This document shows, one piece after another, positions 1-8,263 of a stretch of 64,000 nucleotides of DNA. The stretch's first letter is position 1, and every line of letters begins with the position of its first letter. The position numbers and the translations under genes are program-made. Origin of the DNA: Pseudoselenomonas ruminis (lineage in GTDB: Bacteria > Bacillota > Negativicutes > Selenomonadales > Selenomonadaceae). The stretch lies in NCBI RefSeq assembly GCF_008271295.1, contig NZ_VTOY01000007.1, positions 1 to 64,000 of the forward strand, given 5' to 3'. Under the pieces are notes generated by a model. The model saw only the letters and a program-made list of their open reading frames with translations. It made no database searches and was not told the DNA's origin.

Positions 1-55
1 CAGTGTCTGCAAAGAGCTTGGTTGATTCCCTTCTACACTGAGGCTGCCATGTGCG

Positions 56-142
56 TTAAAGTCTCTTATCCAACCATTTGCAGATATAGTAGCTGATTAC
101 ACCTGCCAAGACAGAGACTAAAAACGAGTTGAACAAAAACAT
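56..142 (-). CDS. Small hydrophobic peptide, candidate type I toxin (28 aa)
   Basis: This is a 28-residue peptide with one hydrophobic segment of about 20 residues, followed by the ending YYICKWLDKRL with a positive tail. Short membrane peptides with this shape occur in type I toxin-antitoxin loci, where they insert into the membrane. The ATG is preceded by a strong ribosome site (AAGGAGG, 146-152). Part of that site is closed in a 7-bp hairpin between 149-155 and 167-173, as is usual for type I toxin messages. An extended -10 (TGCTATAAT, hexamer 190-195) drives it. The first codons are complementary, over 24 bases, to the 5' part of a divergent small RNA at 237-301. The peptide assignment is good. 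The toxin role is inferred from architecture, not homology. Confidence 0.7.
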   Translation of the reverse strand: MFLFNSFLVSVLAGVISYYICKWLDKRL

Positions 143-189
143 GCACCTCCTTCTGAATGAAAACTGCAGAAGGCACACACGGCACGATT

Positions 190-218
190 ATTATAGCATA
201 GGTTGACTTTTTTAGGAA
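190..218 (-). promoter_or_regulatory. Promoter of the small peptide gene
   Basis: On the minus strand there is an extended -10 element, TGCTATAAT, with its hexamer at 190-195. The start of transcription would be near 183. The -35 region (about 213-218) is poor, which suits an extended -10 promoter. It lies back to back with, and overlaps, the promoter of the divergent small RNA. Confidence 0.6.
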
Positions 219-230
219 ATTTCGTATAAT
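203..230 (+). promoter_or_regulatory. Promoter of the small antisense-type RNA
   Basis: TTGACT at 203-208, a 16-bp spacer and a perfect TATAAT at 225-230 make this one of the strongest consensus promoters in the window. It has no open reading frame behind it, only the small RNA at 237-301. A strong antitoxin promoter opposite a weaker toxin promoter is the usual balance in type I systems. Confidence 0.75.
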
Positions 231-236
231 GTAATT

Positions 237-301
237 AGCTAAACGAGTTGAATAAAAACATGCAGGCCGTGGGAGTGGTTACCCACGGCCTTCGTGTTTT
301 T
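237..301 (+). ncRNA. Candidate antitoxin small RNA, about 65 nt
   Basis: The transcript would start about seven bases after the -10 at 225-230 and end at a hairpin (265-273 paired with 282-290) followed by a T-rich tail to 301. Bases 241-264 repeat bases 122-145 with one difference (T253 for C134). The RNA can therefore pair with 24 bases of the peptide message across its start codon, and the single difference still gives a G-U pair. It is transcribed away from the gene it would silence, as IstR-1 is from tisB in E. coli. Promoter, complementarity and terminator are all read from the sequence. The function is inferred. Confidence 0.7.
265..301. terminator. Bidirectional terminator
   Basis: A 9-bp GC-rich stem (265-273 with 282-290) and an 8-base loop form the hairpin. 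On the plus strand TTCGTGTTTTT follows, ending the small RNA. On the minus strand TGCATGTTTTTATT follows, ending the zinc-ribbon gene whose stop codon is at 300-302. Confidence 0.75.
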
Positions 302-899
302 AGTTTATCCGATAGTCTTGAAAGGATTTGATGGTTCCGGTCTCAATTCCGTGAATGAGTTCCCCGATTACCCGCGGGTCGGAATAGTCGAGCGGCAGGA
401 AGCAGTCAGCCGCCTGATTGTAATAGTTGCGGACATCATTTTCAACTTCGAAGATATCCTCCGCAATCCGGGCTTTTCTGGCTTCATAGATACGGCCCGA
501 ACGAATGTAGCCCACGCTGGTAATGCTTCCCCAAAGGACGAAGAAGAACGACATCGCGACATGTGGCAGCAGCCCGGCTCCATAGAGCATCAGATAAACG
601 GCAAACGTCACGAGGAAACCGCCCAACGCCCAGTGAAGCAGGGAAGGTTCCTGCCATTTGAGCTGCATGAGCCACAAATCTTCCATGACGGCGTATTTCC
701 CGCGGATTGCCAGAAAATATTCTTTGAGCCGCTGCAACTCCGTCAGCAGTTTTTCCTTGTCGTCAGGAACTTCCGCTAATGCCTTGAGTTCTACTTTCTT
801 CTGCTTTGTCCCTTCCATTCCGGAGGCTACAGACTCCCCACAGAAAGGGCAGCTCATCTGTCCCTCTTCCAATACACTTCCACATTTTCTGCAAATCAT
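300..899 (-). CDS. Zinc-ribbon membrane protein of unknown function
   Basis: This 199-residue protein opens with a zinc ribbon (C3-x2-C6 and C17-x2-C20). A charged stretch follows, then two hydrophobic segments at about residues 88-130 (around LLHWALGGFLVTFAVYLMLY), then a hydrophilic tail of about 70 residues. The start at 899 is chosen because GGAGGAAGAACG stands directly before it; a longer frame reaching 941 has no such site. Proteins joining an N-terminal zinc ribbon to membrane helices are common in Firmicutes and mostly uncharacterised. It has no clear operon partner, and I assign no function. Confidence 0.75.
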   Translation of the reverse strand: MICRKCGSVLEEGQMSCPFCGESVASGMEGTKQKKVELKALAEVPDDKEKLLTELQRLKEYFLAIRGKYAVMEDLWLMQLKWQEPSLLHWALGGFLVTFAVYLMLYGAGLLPHVAMSFFFVLWGSITSVGYIRSGRIYEARKARIAEDIFEVENDVRNYYNQAADCFLPLDYSDPRVIGELIHGIETGTIKSFQDYRIN

Positions 900-1011
900 C
901 GTTCTTCCTCCTTTCTCTCGTCTTTGCGTTGCTTGTTGCAATTATTTCTAGAAAAACCAACGATTTGAATGGTACTTTATTGGTATCTTATACTATTCGC
1001 CACAAAAATGA

Positions 1012-1041
1012 AATCCCCTGCTTTCGCGGGGGATTTTTTAC
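1012..1041. terminator. Terminator downstream of the nitrate-receptor gene
   Basis: AATCCCC and GGGGATT arms enclose a short loop (1012-1035). T-runs follow on the plus strand and A/T-rich sequence on the other. It lies just past the end of the chemoreceptor gene on the minus strand. Confidence 0.7.
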
Positions 1042-1060
1042 AAATAATCTGATTTTCCCG

Positions 1061-2626
1061 TTATTTGGTCCGGAATTTGTTCACACTGTCTTTAAGTGAA
1101 TCGGAGAAATTCGAAAGCTCCGTACTTGAGGCCGCACATTCCTCCGATACTGCCGAGTTGTCCGTAACAACGCCTAAGATATCTCGCGACAGGCTGTTCA
1201 CCTGCTCCATCATCTTCTGCTGCGCTAGGCTCTGCTGGCGCAGTTGCTCGATTACCTTGTTGACCGCCTCGGTGTTCTCGGTAATACCCGACAGTGAATC
1301 GGCCGCAGTCCCCACAACTTTCGTTCCGCTTTCAATAGCAGAAAGTGCCTTGTTGATAAGCGTCTGGATATTCTGCGTGCTAAGAGCCGACTGCTCGGCC
1401 AGCTTGCGGACCTCCTCGGCGACAACAGCAAAGCCACGGCCCGCCTCGCCTGCACGGGCAGCCTCAATCGAGGCATTAAGTGACAAGAGTGCCGTCTGGC
1501 CAGTAATCTCATCGAGTGTGCCAAGAATCGATCGGATTTCTTCTGAGGCCGCACTGATATCATGCATGGCGGCCACGACATTGTCCATCTGCTGACGGCT
1601 CATATCGATGCTTTCATTCGTCAAGCGGCTCGACTCGCGCGCCGCCTCCACGAACGATTCAACTTTGGCATTTTCGGCCATCGTCTCATGAATCTTATTC
1701 TGGAGGTCCTGCACACTCTCATTCTGAGACATTGCCCCTTCCGCCAGACTCTGCGATACTTTCGATACTTCGCCAGAACTTACCGCTACCTGCTCAGCCA
1801 TATCCCCCATACTTTGCATTTCTGCGCAAAGTGCCTCTCGAATATGATTGAGATTGCGCTGAATCGGCTCATAATCCCCGATATATTTCATCCGCGTTGT
1901 TGATACCAAATCGCCAGCAGCCATGGTATTGAGATTTTTCTCGATGTCCTGTACATAGCCGAGGATTGCCGTACGCATCTCGTTGAGTAAATCGTAGAGT
2001 GCTCCGATTTCATCACGGCGCGGGTAAGTAAACTTTTGCGACATGTGCCCCTTGGCCAGTTGATTCACACTTCCCTCCAGCGAATCAAGCGGCTCTACCA
2101 CTCGCTCCTGGAAGGTGTAATAAACGCGGCGCAGTACCAAACCAACCGCTGCAATAAAAGCAGCCAGCAGCAGATAAAGAATTACCGCCATTACATCCAC
2201 TAAGGTCTGTGCTGCCTCTACCATCTCATTAGTCTTAGCAAAATATGTCTCACTTACTTCCAACAGATGAGCCGCATCTTTTGACTTTTGATATTCGCTG
2301 ATGGCTGGTTTCACCTCAGTCATCCAATACTTTTCCGCCGCATCGCGCTTTTCTGGAAAACTTCCTAAATGCATACGGCTGCCCAATCCCTGCAAAATGG
2401 ACTCAACCCGCTGGGTCGTATCCGAAGCATCACTGCCTGCCAAAACCTGCTTAACGACACGCTGCGATCCACCGCGAACGACACCAGCATCATTGACTAC
2501 TGCTACATAGCTGGTAAATAAATACAAACTTACCGCTACTACCACCACAACACCCACGACAATGGCAAAAACCTGCGCCAATAGCCGCTGAATCAAATAG
2601 GCAATCGTTTCCTGCTTGTTCATCAT
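1061..2626 (-). CDS. Methyl-accepting chemotaxis protein with a NarX-like P-box, putative nitrate receptor
   Basis: This 521-residue chemoreceptor has a first membrane helix at about residues 15-38, a short periplasmic domain and a second helix near 140-165. A HAMP domain and a methyl-accepting signalling domain follow, with a hairpin tip around EITGQTALLSLNASIEAARA. Just after the first helix is N45-x-A47-G48-x2-R51-x2-S54-x-R56. This is the residue pattern of the P-box of the nitrate sensors NarX and NarQ, with the two arginines five apart. The promoter carries an Fnr box at the same spacing as nar, narK and hcp. I infer that it senses nitrate or nitrite. The chemoreceptor call is certain, the ligand is not. 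The start follows AAGGAG with a 7-base gap. Confidence 0.9.
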   Translation of the reverse strand: MMNKQETIAYLIQRLLAQVFAIVVGVVVVVAVSLYLFTSYVAVVNDAGVVRGGSQRVVKQVLAGSDASDTTQRVESILQGLGSRMHLGSFPEKRDAAEKYWMTEVKPAISEYQKSKDAAHLLEVSETYFAKTNEMVEAAQTLVDVMAVILYLLLAAFIAAVGLVLRRVYYTFQERVVEPLDSLEGSVNQLAKGHMSQKFTYPRRDEIGALYDLLNEMRTAILGYVQDIEKNLNTMAAGDLVSTTRMKYIGDYEPIQRNLNHIREALCAEMQSMGDMAEQVAVSSGEVSKVSQSLAEGAMSQNESVQDLQNKIHETMAENAKVESFVEAARESSRLTNESIDMSRQQMDNVVAAMHDISAASEEIRSILGTLDEITGQTALLSLNASIEAARAGEAGRGFAVVAEEVRKLAEQSALSTQNIQTLINKALSAIESGTKVVGTAADSLSGITENTEAVNKVIEQLRQQSLAQQKMMEQVNSLSRDILGVVTDNSAVSEECAASSTELSNFSDSLKDSVNKFRTK

Positions 2627-2699
2627 CGAAACACTCCTTTTCCCATAACCCTAAACGATAGAATAGCCATTCTCCCCAGTTATAAATCCCCTAAATATA

Positions 2700-2742
2700 A
2701 TTGTAACAAAAAAATTCTCACCAGGTTGTGACATTTGTTACA
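2700..2742 (-). promoter_or_regulatory. Fnr-type promoter of the nitrate-receptor gene
   Basis: The box TGTGA-CATTTG-TTACA (2727-2742) is centred 32 bp from the centre of a TACAAT -10 hexamer (2700-2705, minus strand). This puts the box near -41.5, a class II activator position. The box also lies in the loop of the fdh terminator hairpin. Confidence 0.75.
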
Positions 2743-2756
2743 CCCCAGTGAGAATT
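2713..2756 (-). terminator. Terminator of the formate dehydrogenase operon
   Basis: An 8-bp ATTCTCAC/GTGAGAAT stem is followed on the minus strand by seven T residues. The long loop holds the Fnr box of the next gene. Confidence 0.7.
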
Positions 2757-2804
2757 TTATCGTTTTATGAATTATTTTTTATTCATTAGTAGCTTTTGGA
2801 CGTC

Positions 2805-3536
2805 TTAGACCGGTCTAGCCTGAATTGATGCATCTTCGACCGGCTCATCGGCTTCCACAGCTTTTTTGACTTCATCTTCGGTCAAGCTGCTCTGCGCAAC
2901 GAGTTCATCCACCCATTTGCCATGATGTTTGACTGCATAGCTAGCCTTAACCGTACCATCAAGCATGCCGTGGCAGGAATCCGGATTTACACCAACGGCC
3001 AGATAGATATGGCCAATGGCAGCCGCGAACCCAAAGCCAGCGCAAATGCTATGCAGCGGAATCATCCAAGTGCGGATGACAGGGCTTACCACGCCATCGC
3101 CAAACCAAAGAACAGCTCCCGAAATGACGAGCAATGCCCAAAGAACAGCCTGCAGCAGGATGTTCATCTTCTCGCCGCCGTTATAGAAGCTCTGCGGCGG
3201 AATGCCCTCAGGCTCTTTGCCGATAAGCTCGGCCGGGAACTTCTGATTGAACACGATATCATCGCGGCCAAAGCTTACGACTTCCTTGACCAGACGACGG
3301 ATCCCATCATGAGCCGTAACCAGTCCGATAATCGGATTCAGGATGAAAATGACCGCAAATACACGATGTGCGTACTGAAGCGTTGCCGCACCAAAGGTAT
3401 CATAGAGGAAACGGAACGAATCCGCATAGAGCGGCAGGGCCGTAAGCAGCAACATAAAAAAGGAAACCGCATTGATCCAGTGGAAATAAACGAAGCCCAT
3501 TTTATGGCGTTTGATGTATTTCTTATTGACAATCAT
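2805..3536 (-). CDS. fdhC: Formate dehydrogenase cytochrome b subunit (FdnI/FdoI type)
   Basis: This 243-residue integral membrane protein has four hydrophobic helices. It has the histidines expected of a di-haem cytochrome b: H19 in the first helix (HWINAVSFF), one near residue 57 (YAHRVF), and two around residues 160-175 (HSICAGFGFAAAIGHIYLA). The family takes electrons from the iron-sulfur subunit and passes them to menaquinone. It is the last gene of fdhA-fdhE-fdhB-fdhC and starts one base after fdhB ends. A charged C-terminal tail extends past the last helix. Length matches E. coli FdnI (about 217) with this tail added. Confidence 0.9.
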   Translation of the reverse strand: MIVNKKYIKRHKMGFVYFHWINAVSFFMLLLTALPLYADSFRFLYDTFGAATLQYAHRVFAVIFILNPIIGLVTAHDGIRRLVKEVVSFGRDDIVFNQKFPAELIGKEPEGIPPQSFYNGGEKMNILLQAVLWALLVISGAVLWFGDGVVSPVIRTWMIPLHSICAGFGFAAAIGHIYLAVGVNPDSCHGMLDGTVKASYAVKHHGKWVDELVAQSSLTEDEVKKAVEADEPVEDASIQARPV

Positions 3537-3537
3537 C

Positions 3538-4326
3538 TCATTTTTCCCCTTTCTCGCGATTTGCTAATTTCTTGAAAGCTGCCATACCCAGGACGCCGAC
3601 AATGGCACCAGCACCAGCGATTTTTCCGAGCGGACGCACGACATCCTTCCAGAGATCGATGGAATTCGGCGTCTGCGGATTTTCCGGCAGGTCATAGACC
3701 GACGGTTTTTCCGGCAGTACATAGAGCATGTGGATGCCGCCCACGCCCTGCGGGTTGTAAACGTTGGCATCTTGATGGCCTTCCTGTTTGAGGATAGCCA
3801 CCCGCTGTTCGGCGCGCTTGAGCATTTCCTCCTTCGTGCCGAAGCGGATTGCATCGGCCGTGCAGGTCTTCGAGCAAGCCGGCTCCATGCCCTCAGCGAT
3901 GCGGTCAAAGCAGAGATCGCACTTCGTCGATTTATTGGTTTCGGCATTGACTTTCGGGACGTCGAACGGGCAGTTATGGGCGCAATAACCACAACTCACG
4001 CATTTATCCTGATTGATGACGACAGCACCATTGTCGAGCTTTTCAATAGCTTCTTCCGGGCAGCCCTTAGCACAGGCAGGGTCGCTGCAGTGCATGCACT
4101 GACGCTTGAAGAAATCCCAGTGGAATTTCCCGTCAGAATCCACGCGCTCGTTCATCTGGATGAGATTCCAAGTCGTCGGGGTCAATTCCTTATGGGACTG
4201 ATACTGTCCTTCAAACGGCGTTGACATATCGGCCGGCAGGTCGTGCCACTGCTTGCAGGCAACCATGCAGGCACGGCAGGCGCTGCAGCGTGCCACATCA
4301 TGCAGCATAGCGATTTCTTTTGCCAT
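3538..4326 (-). CDS. fdhB: Formate dehydrogenase iron-sulfur subunit
   Basis: This 262-residue ferredoxin-type electron transfer subunit has sixteen cysteines in four clusters: CSACRACMVAC, CMHCSDPACAKGCP, CVSCGYCAHNCP and a final group from CDLCFDRI to CSKTC. They should hold four [4Fe-4S] centres. A glycine- and alanine-rich hydrophobic segment near residues 233-252 is the C-terminal membrane anchor seen in FdnH-like subunits. The ATG is preceded by AAAGGAGAAC. It sits between the FdhE-type gene and the cytochrome b gene, so it should carry electrons from FdhA to the membrane subunit. Confidence 0.93.
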   Translation of the reverse strand: MAKEIAMLHDVARCSACRACMVACKQWHDLPADMSTPFEGQYQSHKELTPTTWNLIQMNERVDSDGKFHWDFFKRQCMHCSDPACAKGCPEEAIEKLDNGAVVINQDKCVSCGYCAHNCPFDVPKVNAETNKSTKCDLCFDRIAEGMEPACSKTCTADAIRFGTKEEMLKRAEQRVAILKQEGHQDANVYNPQGVGGIHMLYVLPEKPSVYDLPENPQTPNSIDLWKDVVRPLGKIAGAGAIVGVLGMAAFKKLANREKGEK

Positions 4327-4361
4327 TATAGTTCTCCTTTCGTACTCGCAAATACACAGTT

Positions 4362-5222
4362 TTACGCATTAGCGAGCATTACGCTTCCTTTTTTCTGGAG
4401 ACTTTTCTCCTCGCCGAGGAAATCGAGATGAATCGTCGCCCAATCCCGCAGATAGACCTCTTCCTCACCTTCCTCATTGTACGTTTTGAGGTAAGCATGA
4501 CATTTGTCGCAGACGTCAAGGCGCATAGCAGCTTCGCCCTCAGGCTCTAAGATATGCATTTCCTTGAGGTCATCGTTGCCGCAATAGACGCAGCCAATGC
4601 GGGCGTAAGGCCAAACGGTATGACAGCCGTCGCAAGCGAGCACGCGGGCGCGGCCCTCCTGCTCCTTGCGCAGCTGCGCCAGGACCGGCTGACGTCCGCA
4701 GATTGGACAGTAATTGCGTTTCCAGCCAATGCCTTGCCAGAAAACTGGGTCTTTGAGCCCGGCGGGAACCAAGACTTCGACCAGCTGCCAGCCCAGCGTG
4801 CGAACCAGCACCTCATTGAGCTTGTTGTCCGCTGCAAACTGCTGGATTTCTGCATCTTCCTGCCGCAGCAGATAGTCGAAGAACTGCTGGATTTCCGTAA
4901 GCTCGGCCTCCGCCGTCCAGCTCTGCCAATTCTTAAGGGCAGCCTTCATCATGTCAGGCGCTTCGATGTCCTTGAGGGCTTCCAGGCAATCCCCCAGCGA
5001 TACGGCGGCCACCTTGACCATCGTACGCTGCAGCTGCGGCTGCTGCAAAAGCGGCATGCCGTCTTTGACGATTTTTTTGATGTCATCCTTCTCAGGAAAG
5101 GAAACCGGCGAGACTGCACCTGTAAGGATTTTCTCCATAGCAAGCTGCAAATTGGCCGTTTCCACAAGGAAAGGGTGTTTCTTCAGATATTCATCCATGG
5201 GTGATTTCTTGGCGGTTTTCAT
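4362..5222 (-). CDS. fdhE: Formate dehydrogenase accessory protein FdhE
   Basis: This 286-residue protein has an N-terminal helical domain and a C-terminal half with four CxxC pairs: CPICGRQP, CDGC, CVYCGND and CDKCHAYLKT. This is the paired rubredoxin-like metal site of the FdhE family. FdhE interacts with the catalytic subunit of Tat-exported formate dehydrogenases and is needed for active enzyme. Here it lies inside the structural operon, 23 bases after fdhA and before fdhB, which supports a dedicated maturation role. A ribosome site (AGGAGAC) precedes the ATG. Confidence 0.9.
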   Translation of the reverse strand: MKTAKKSPMDEYLKKHPFLVETANLQLAMEKILTGAVSPVSFPEKDDIKKIVKDGMPLLQQPQLQRTMVKVAAVSLGDCLEALKDIEAPDMMKAALKNWQSWTAEAELTEIQQFFDYLLRQEDAEIQQFAADNKLNEVLVRTLGWQLVEVLVPAGLKDPVFWQGIGWKRNYCPICGRQPVLAQLRKEQEGRARVLACDGCHTVWPYARIGCVYCGNDDLKEMHILEPEGEAAMRLDVCDKCHAYLKTYNEEGEEEVYLRDWATIHLDFLGEEKSLQKKGSVMLANA

Positions 5223-5245
5223 AAAAGTCTCCTATATCATACAGA

Positions 5246-8200
5246 TTATGCTTTCACGATGTTTACCAGGCAGGCCTTGAACTCCTGCTCCTGCGTATTC
5301 GGGTCGAGGGCATCGATGGTCAGGTAGTTGGTGCTCGGTCCTTTGGCCAGGCCCTTGAAGCCCCAGCTGTACGGCATCCAGACCATATGCGTCTCCTCGC
5401 CGTTGACGGTGAGCGGCTGCGCGCGTTTCGTGACCATGGCTTTGACCACGACAGCACCACGGGCCGAGCTTACTTTTACCTTGTCGCCCTCTTTGATGCT
5501 GAGCTTCTTGGCCAGCTGCTCGCTGATTTCGACGAAAGGCTCCTTGACGAGCTCGTTGAGCCACGGAATGTTACGCGTAACGGTACCGGAGCACCAATGC
5601 TCGGCAATACCCGAGCTCGTGAGTACGTACGGGAACTTGTCCTTCGTACCCAGCGGCTGTTTTTCCGGGACGCGCGGATATTTGACACAGGGGTTGAACT
5701 GCGCCAGTTCATTCGTATGCAGTGCATTGTGGGTCGGGCTTTCGACCGGCTCATAGAACTCGGGAATCGGGCCATCGACCGGCGTCGAGGACGCATCGCG
5801 GGTCATGCCATCGGGATTCTTGTCCTTATAGGTGGCAGCAAAGAGGCGGCCAATGCCTTCGCCGTTCATGCGGAACGGTTTCTGGCCGTCCGGCGTATCC
5901 GGGCCAGCCGTGCGGTTGCCAACGTCTGGTACATCGTAGCCGGTCCATTTGCCAGCTGCCGCATCCCACCAGACGAGCGGATGCTCTTTATCCTTCGGCG
6001 TACCATCCAGATTGCACGATGCACGGTTGTAAAGGATATGGATGTTATCCGGCCATACCCAGCCAAACTGCGGGAAGATACCGATATCGCCCGGATCTTC
6101 CTGGCCGCGACGTTTCGTGCGGTTGCCCTCGCGGCTGATATAGCCGGCATAAATCCACATGCCCGAAGCCGTCTCGCCGTTATCCTTGAGTTCGCCGATG
6201 CCATTGACGAGCTCACCCGTGGCCACATTGTAGCCACTGATTTCCTTCATGACGTCTTCGATATAGTTTTCCTGGGAGTAGTTCCAGGACATATACTTGA
6301 TTGGCTCGTCCTTCTTCTCCGTGGAATCTTTATAGAGCTCGCGGATGCGCTTCCAAAGCATATCGTTGATGATATAATCCGGCTTGGAATCGCCGACCGG
6401 TTTCGGGCCCTGCATGCGCCACTGAATCAGGCGCATCGAGTTCGTAATCGTACCTTCGCGCTCAAGATAGGAGCAAGCCGGCAGGAAGATGACCTCCGTC
6501 TGGATTTCACTTGGGTTGTCGTCTGGACGGTTCCAGAACTCGGCCGTCTCATTGACGAAGATATCCTGTACGATAAGGGAATCCATCTTGCAGAGGCCAT
6601 CATGGACCATCGTGAGGTTGGCATTCGTCATCTGCGGATTCTGGCCGCAAAGGTAAAGCGCATGCATCGTTCCCTTCCAGGCATCCTCGAAGATGGCATA
6701 GATGGAGTCCGGATGATTGCCGTTGCGGATAGCGCCATAGTCAAAGCCATAACCGTTCTCCGGCGTAGCATGCTCGCCGAACCAAGCTTTCGTCATGTTG
6801 ACATACCATTTGCGGCGGAACGTACCAAAGGCCTCCGTCCATTTTTCCAGCGTCGGCGTCTTATGCGTCGGATGGACGAGATAGCCCGGCTGCATGTTGA
6901 ACTCGATACCGAAGTCCGTCGATGCCTGCACGTTTGGCTGCCCGCGCATAGCGATGATACCGGCGCCGGGGATACCGACGTTGCCCTTGAGCAGCTGCAT
7001 GATCGTAAAGCAGCGGATATTCTGAACGCCGACCGTATGCTGCGTCATGCCGAGTGCATACATGATGATGGCCGGTTTGTCGTTTTCAATCCAGATGGAA
7101 GCTGCCCGCTTGGCATCTTCCGCCTTCATGCCCGTGATATTCTCGACCATCTCAAGCGTATAGCGGCTGTAGAATTCCTTGAGGCGCGACATGACCGTAT
7201 TCGGTGCAAAGAGGTCGTTGGCCTTCTGCGGCTTGCCATCAGCGCCGAGGGCATAGCCCCAGGTCTCCGTATTCGTGTAGGCCTTCTTCTCGGCATCATA
7301 GCCCGAGAACAGGCCATCATCGAATTTGAAATCATCGCGGAGCAGGCAGGCACCATTGGTGTTCTGAAGGACGTACTCCTTGTTGAATTTGCCGGATTCG
7401 AGCATCTCATGAATGATGTAGCCCATGAAGACGATATCCGTACCCGGACGTACCTGGAAGAAATCATCGGCAATCTTCGACGTGCGCGTGAAACGCGTGT
7501 CGACATGAACGATTTTCGAGCCGTTCTTCTCACGGGCAGCCATGACGTTTTTGAGGCCCATCGGATGGCACTCAGCGAGGTTCGAGCCCTCAATCCAGAT
7601 GAGGTGCGTGTTCTTGATATCTGCCCACGGGTTCGTCATCGCACCACGGCCAAAGGCAGCGCCCAGAGCTGGCGGCGTATTGGCATGGCAGACACGGGTC
7701 TGGTTGTCGATGTAGACAACACCGAGGGCACGGGCCATCTTGATATTCTGATAGCATTCCTCGTTGTTGATCTGGGAACCGCCGATGAACGACAGGCCAT
7801 CGGTACGGCGAACCTCATAGGTCTTGCCATCGATTTCCTCCGTCTGCTTCCAGCCCTTCTCACGCGCATTCTTCATGGCATGGGCAGCCTTGTCGATAGC
7901 TTCTTCCCAGCTGATTTCCTCCCAGTGGTCGCTGCCCGGTGCACGGTACAGCGGCTTTTGCGCACGCTCCTTTGAGTTTGGAATATGACCGTAACCCAGG
8001 CCCTTACTGCACAGAGCACCACGGTTAATCGGGCTGTCAACAGCACCTTCGAGCTGGACGAGTTTATCGTCCTTCACGTAGCCGATGACGCCACAGCCAC
8101 AAGCACAGAAGTGGCAAATCGAGGTAAACTCGCGTGCACCTTTGAGCTTGAATTCTTTTGCGGCAGCCTTGACCTTCGGCATGTCGAGTCCCAGGCTGGC

Positions 8201-8263
8201 CATAGCCAGGCCAATCCCGCTGAGACCTGTGGCTTTCAAGAAGTCACGTCTGCTCAAATTCAT
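5246..8263 (-). CDS. fdhA: Formate dehydrogenase catalytic subunit, molybdopterin type, cysteine form
   Basis: This 1005-residue periplasm-facing formate dehydrogenase has a Tat signal (SRRDFLK, residues 4-10). A [4Fe-4S] motif follows, C50-x2-C53-x3-C57-x27-C85. The metal ligand is C192 in NQTRVCHANT, encoded by TGC, where E. coli FdnG has selenocysteine encoded by UGA. A molybdopterin-dinucleotide-binding domain ends the protein. I take the start at 8263, after AAAGGAGGAAGTTTTG, not the upstream ATG at 8347, because it puts the twin arginines at the very N terminus. The enzyme oxidises formate to CO2 and is the electron entry point for the nitrate respiration encoded further along. Length fits the family. 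Confidence 0.95.
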   Translation of the reverse strand: MNLSRRDFLKATGLSGIGLAMASLGLDMPKVKAAAKEFKLKGAREFTSICHFCACGCGVIGYVKDDKLVQLEGAVDSPINRGALCSKGLGYGHIPNSKERAQKPLYRAPGSDHWEEISWEEAIDKAAHAMKNAREKGWKQTEEIDGKTYEVRRTDGLSFIGGSQINNEECYQNIKMARALGVVYIDNQTRVCHANTPPALGAAFGRGAMTNPWADIKNTHLIWIEGSNLAECHPMGLKNVMAAREKNGSKIVHVDTRFTRTSKIADDFFQVRPGTDIVFMGYIIHEMLESGKFNKEYVLQNTNGACLLRDDFKFDDGLFSGYDAEKKAYTNTETWGYALGADGKPQKANDLFAPNTVMSRLKEFYSRYTLEMVENITGMKAEDAKRAASIWIENDKPAIIMYALGMTQHTVGVQNIRCFTIMQLLKGNVGIPGAGIIAMRGQPNVQASTDFGIEFNMQPGYLVHPTHKTPTLEKWTEAFGTFRRKWYVNMTKAWFGEHATPENGYGFDYGAIRNGNHPDSIYAIFEDAWKGTMHALYLCGQNPQMTNANLTMVHDGLCKMDSLIVQDIFVNETAEFWNRPDDNPSEIQTEVIFLPACSYLEREGTITNSMRLIQWRMQGPKPVGDSKPDYIINDMLWKRIRELYKDSTEKKDEPIKYMSWNYSQENYIEDVMKEISGYNVATGELVNGIGELKDNGETASGMWIYAGYISREGNRTKRRGQEDPGDIGIFPQFGWVWPDNIHILYNRASCNLDGTPKDKEHPLVWWDAAAGKWTGYDVPDVGNRTAGPDTPDGQKPFRMNGEGIGRLFAATYKDKNPDGMTRDASSTPVDGPIPEFYEPVESPTHNALHTNELAQFNPCVKYPRVPEKQPLGTKDKFPYVLTSSGIAEHWCSGTVTRNIPWLNELVKEPFVEISEQLAKKLSIKEGDKVKVSSARGAVVVKAMVTKRAQPLTVNGEETHMVWMPYSWGFKGLAKGPSTNYLTIDALDPNTQEQEFKACLVNIVKA

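Larger units (their letters stand above)
122..264 (+). repeat. Direct repeat pair 122-145 and 241-264
   Basis: Two 24-base copies (23 of 24 identical) stand 119 bases apart. One copy covers the start codon region of the 28-aa peptide gene. The other is the 5' half of the divergent small RNA. The span given runs from the first copy to the end of the second. Confidence 0.9.

Noticed and set aside
7600-7720. Selenocysteine codon in formate dehydrogenase
   Set aside because: The metal-ligand codon is TGC (cysteine) and the frame has no in-frame TGA, so no SECIS element is needed.
5387-7975. Open frame of more than 800 codons on the plus strand, opposite fdhA
   Set aside because: It is the shadow of fdhA codon use. 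No ribosome site, no recognisable domain, and arginine/isoleucine-rich composition typical of an antisense frame.
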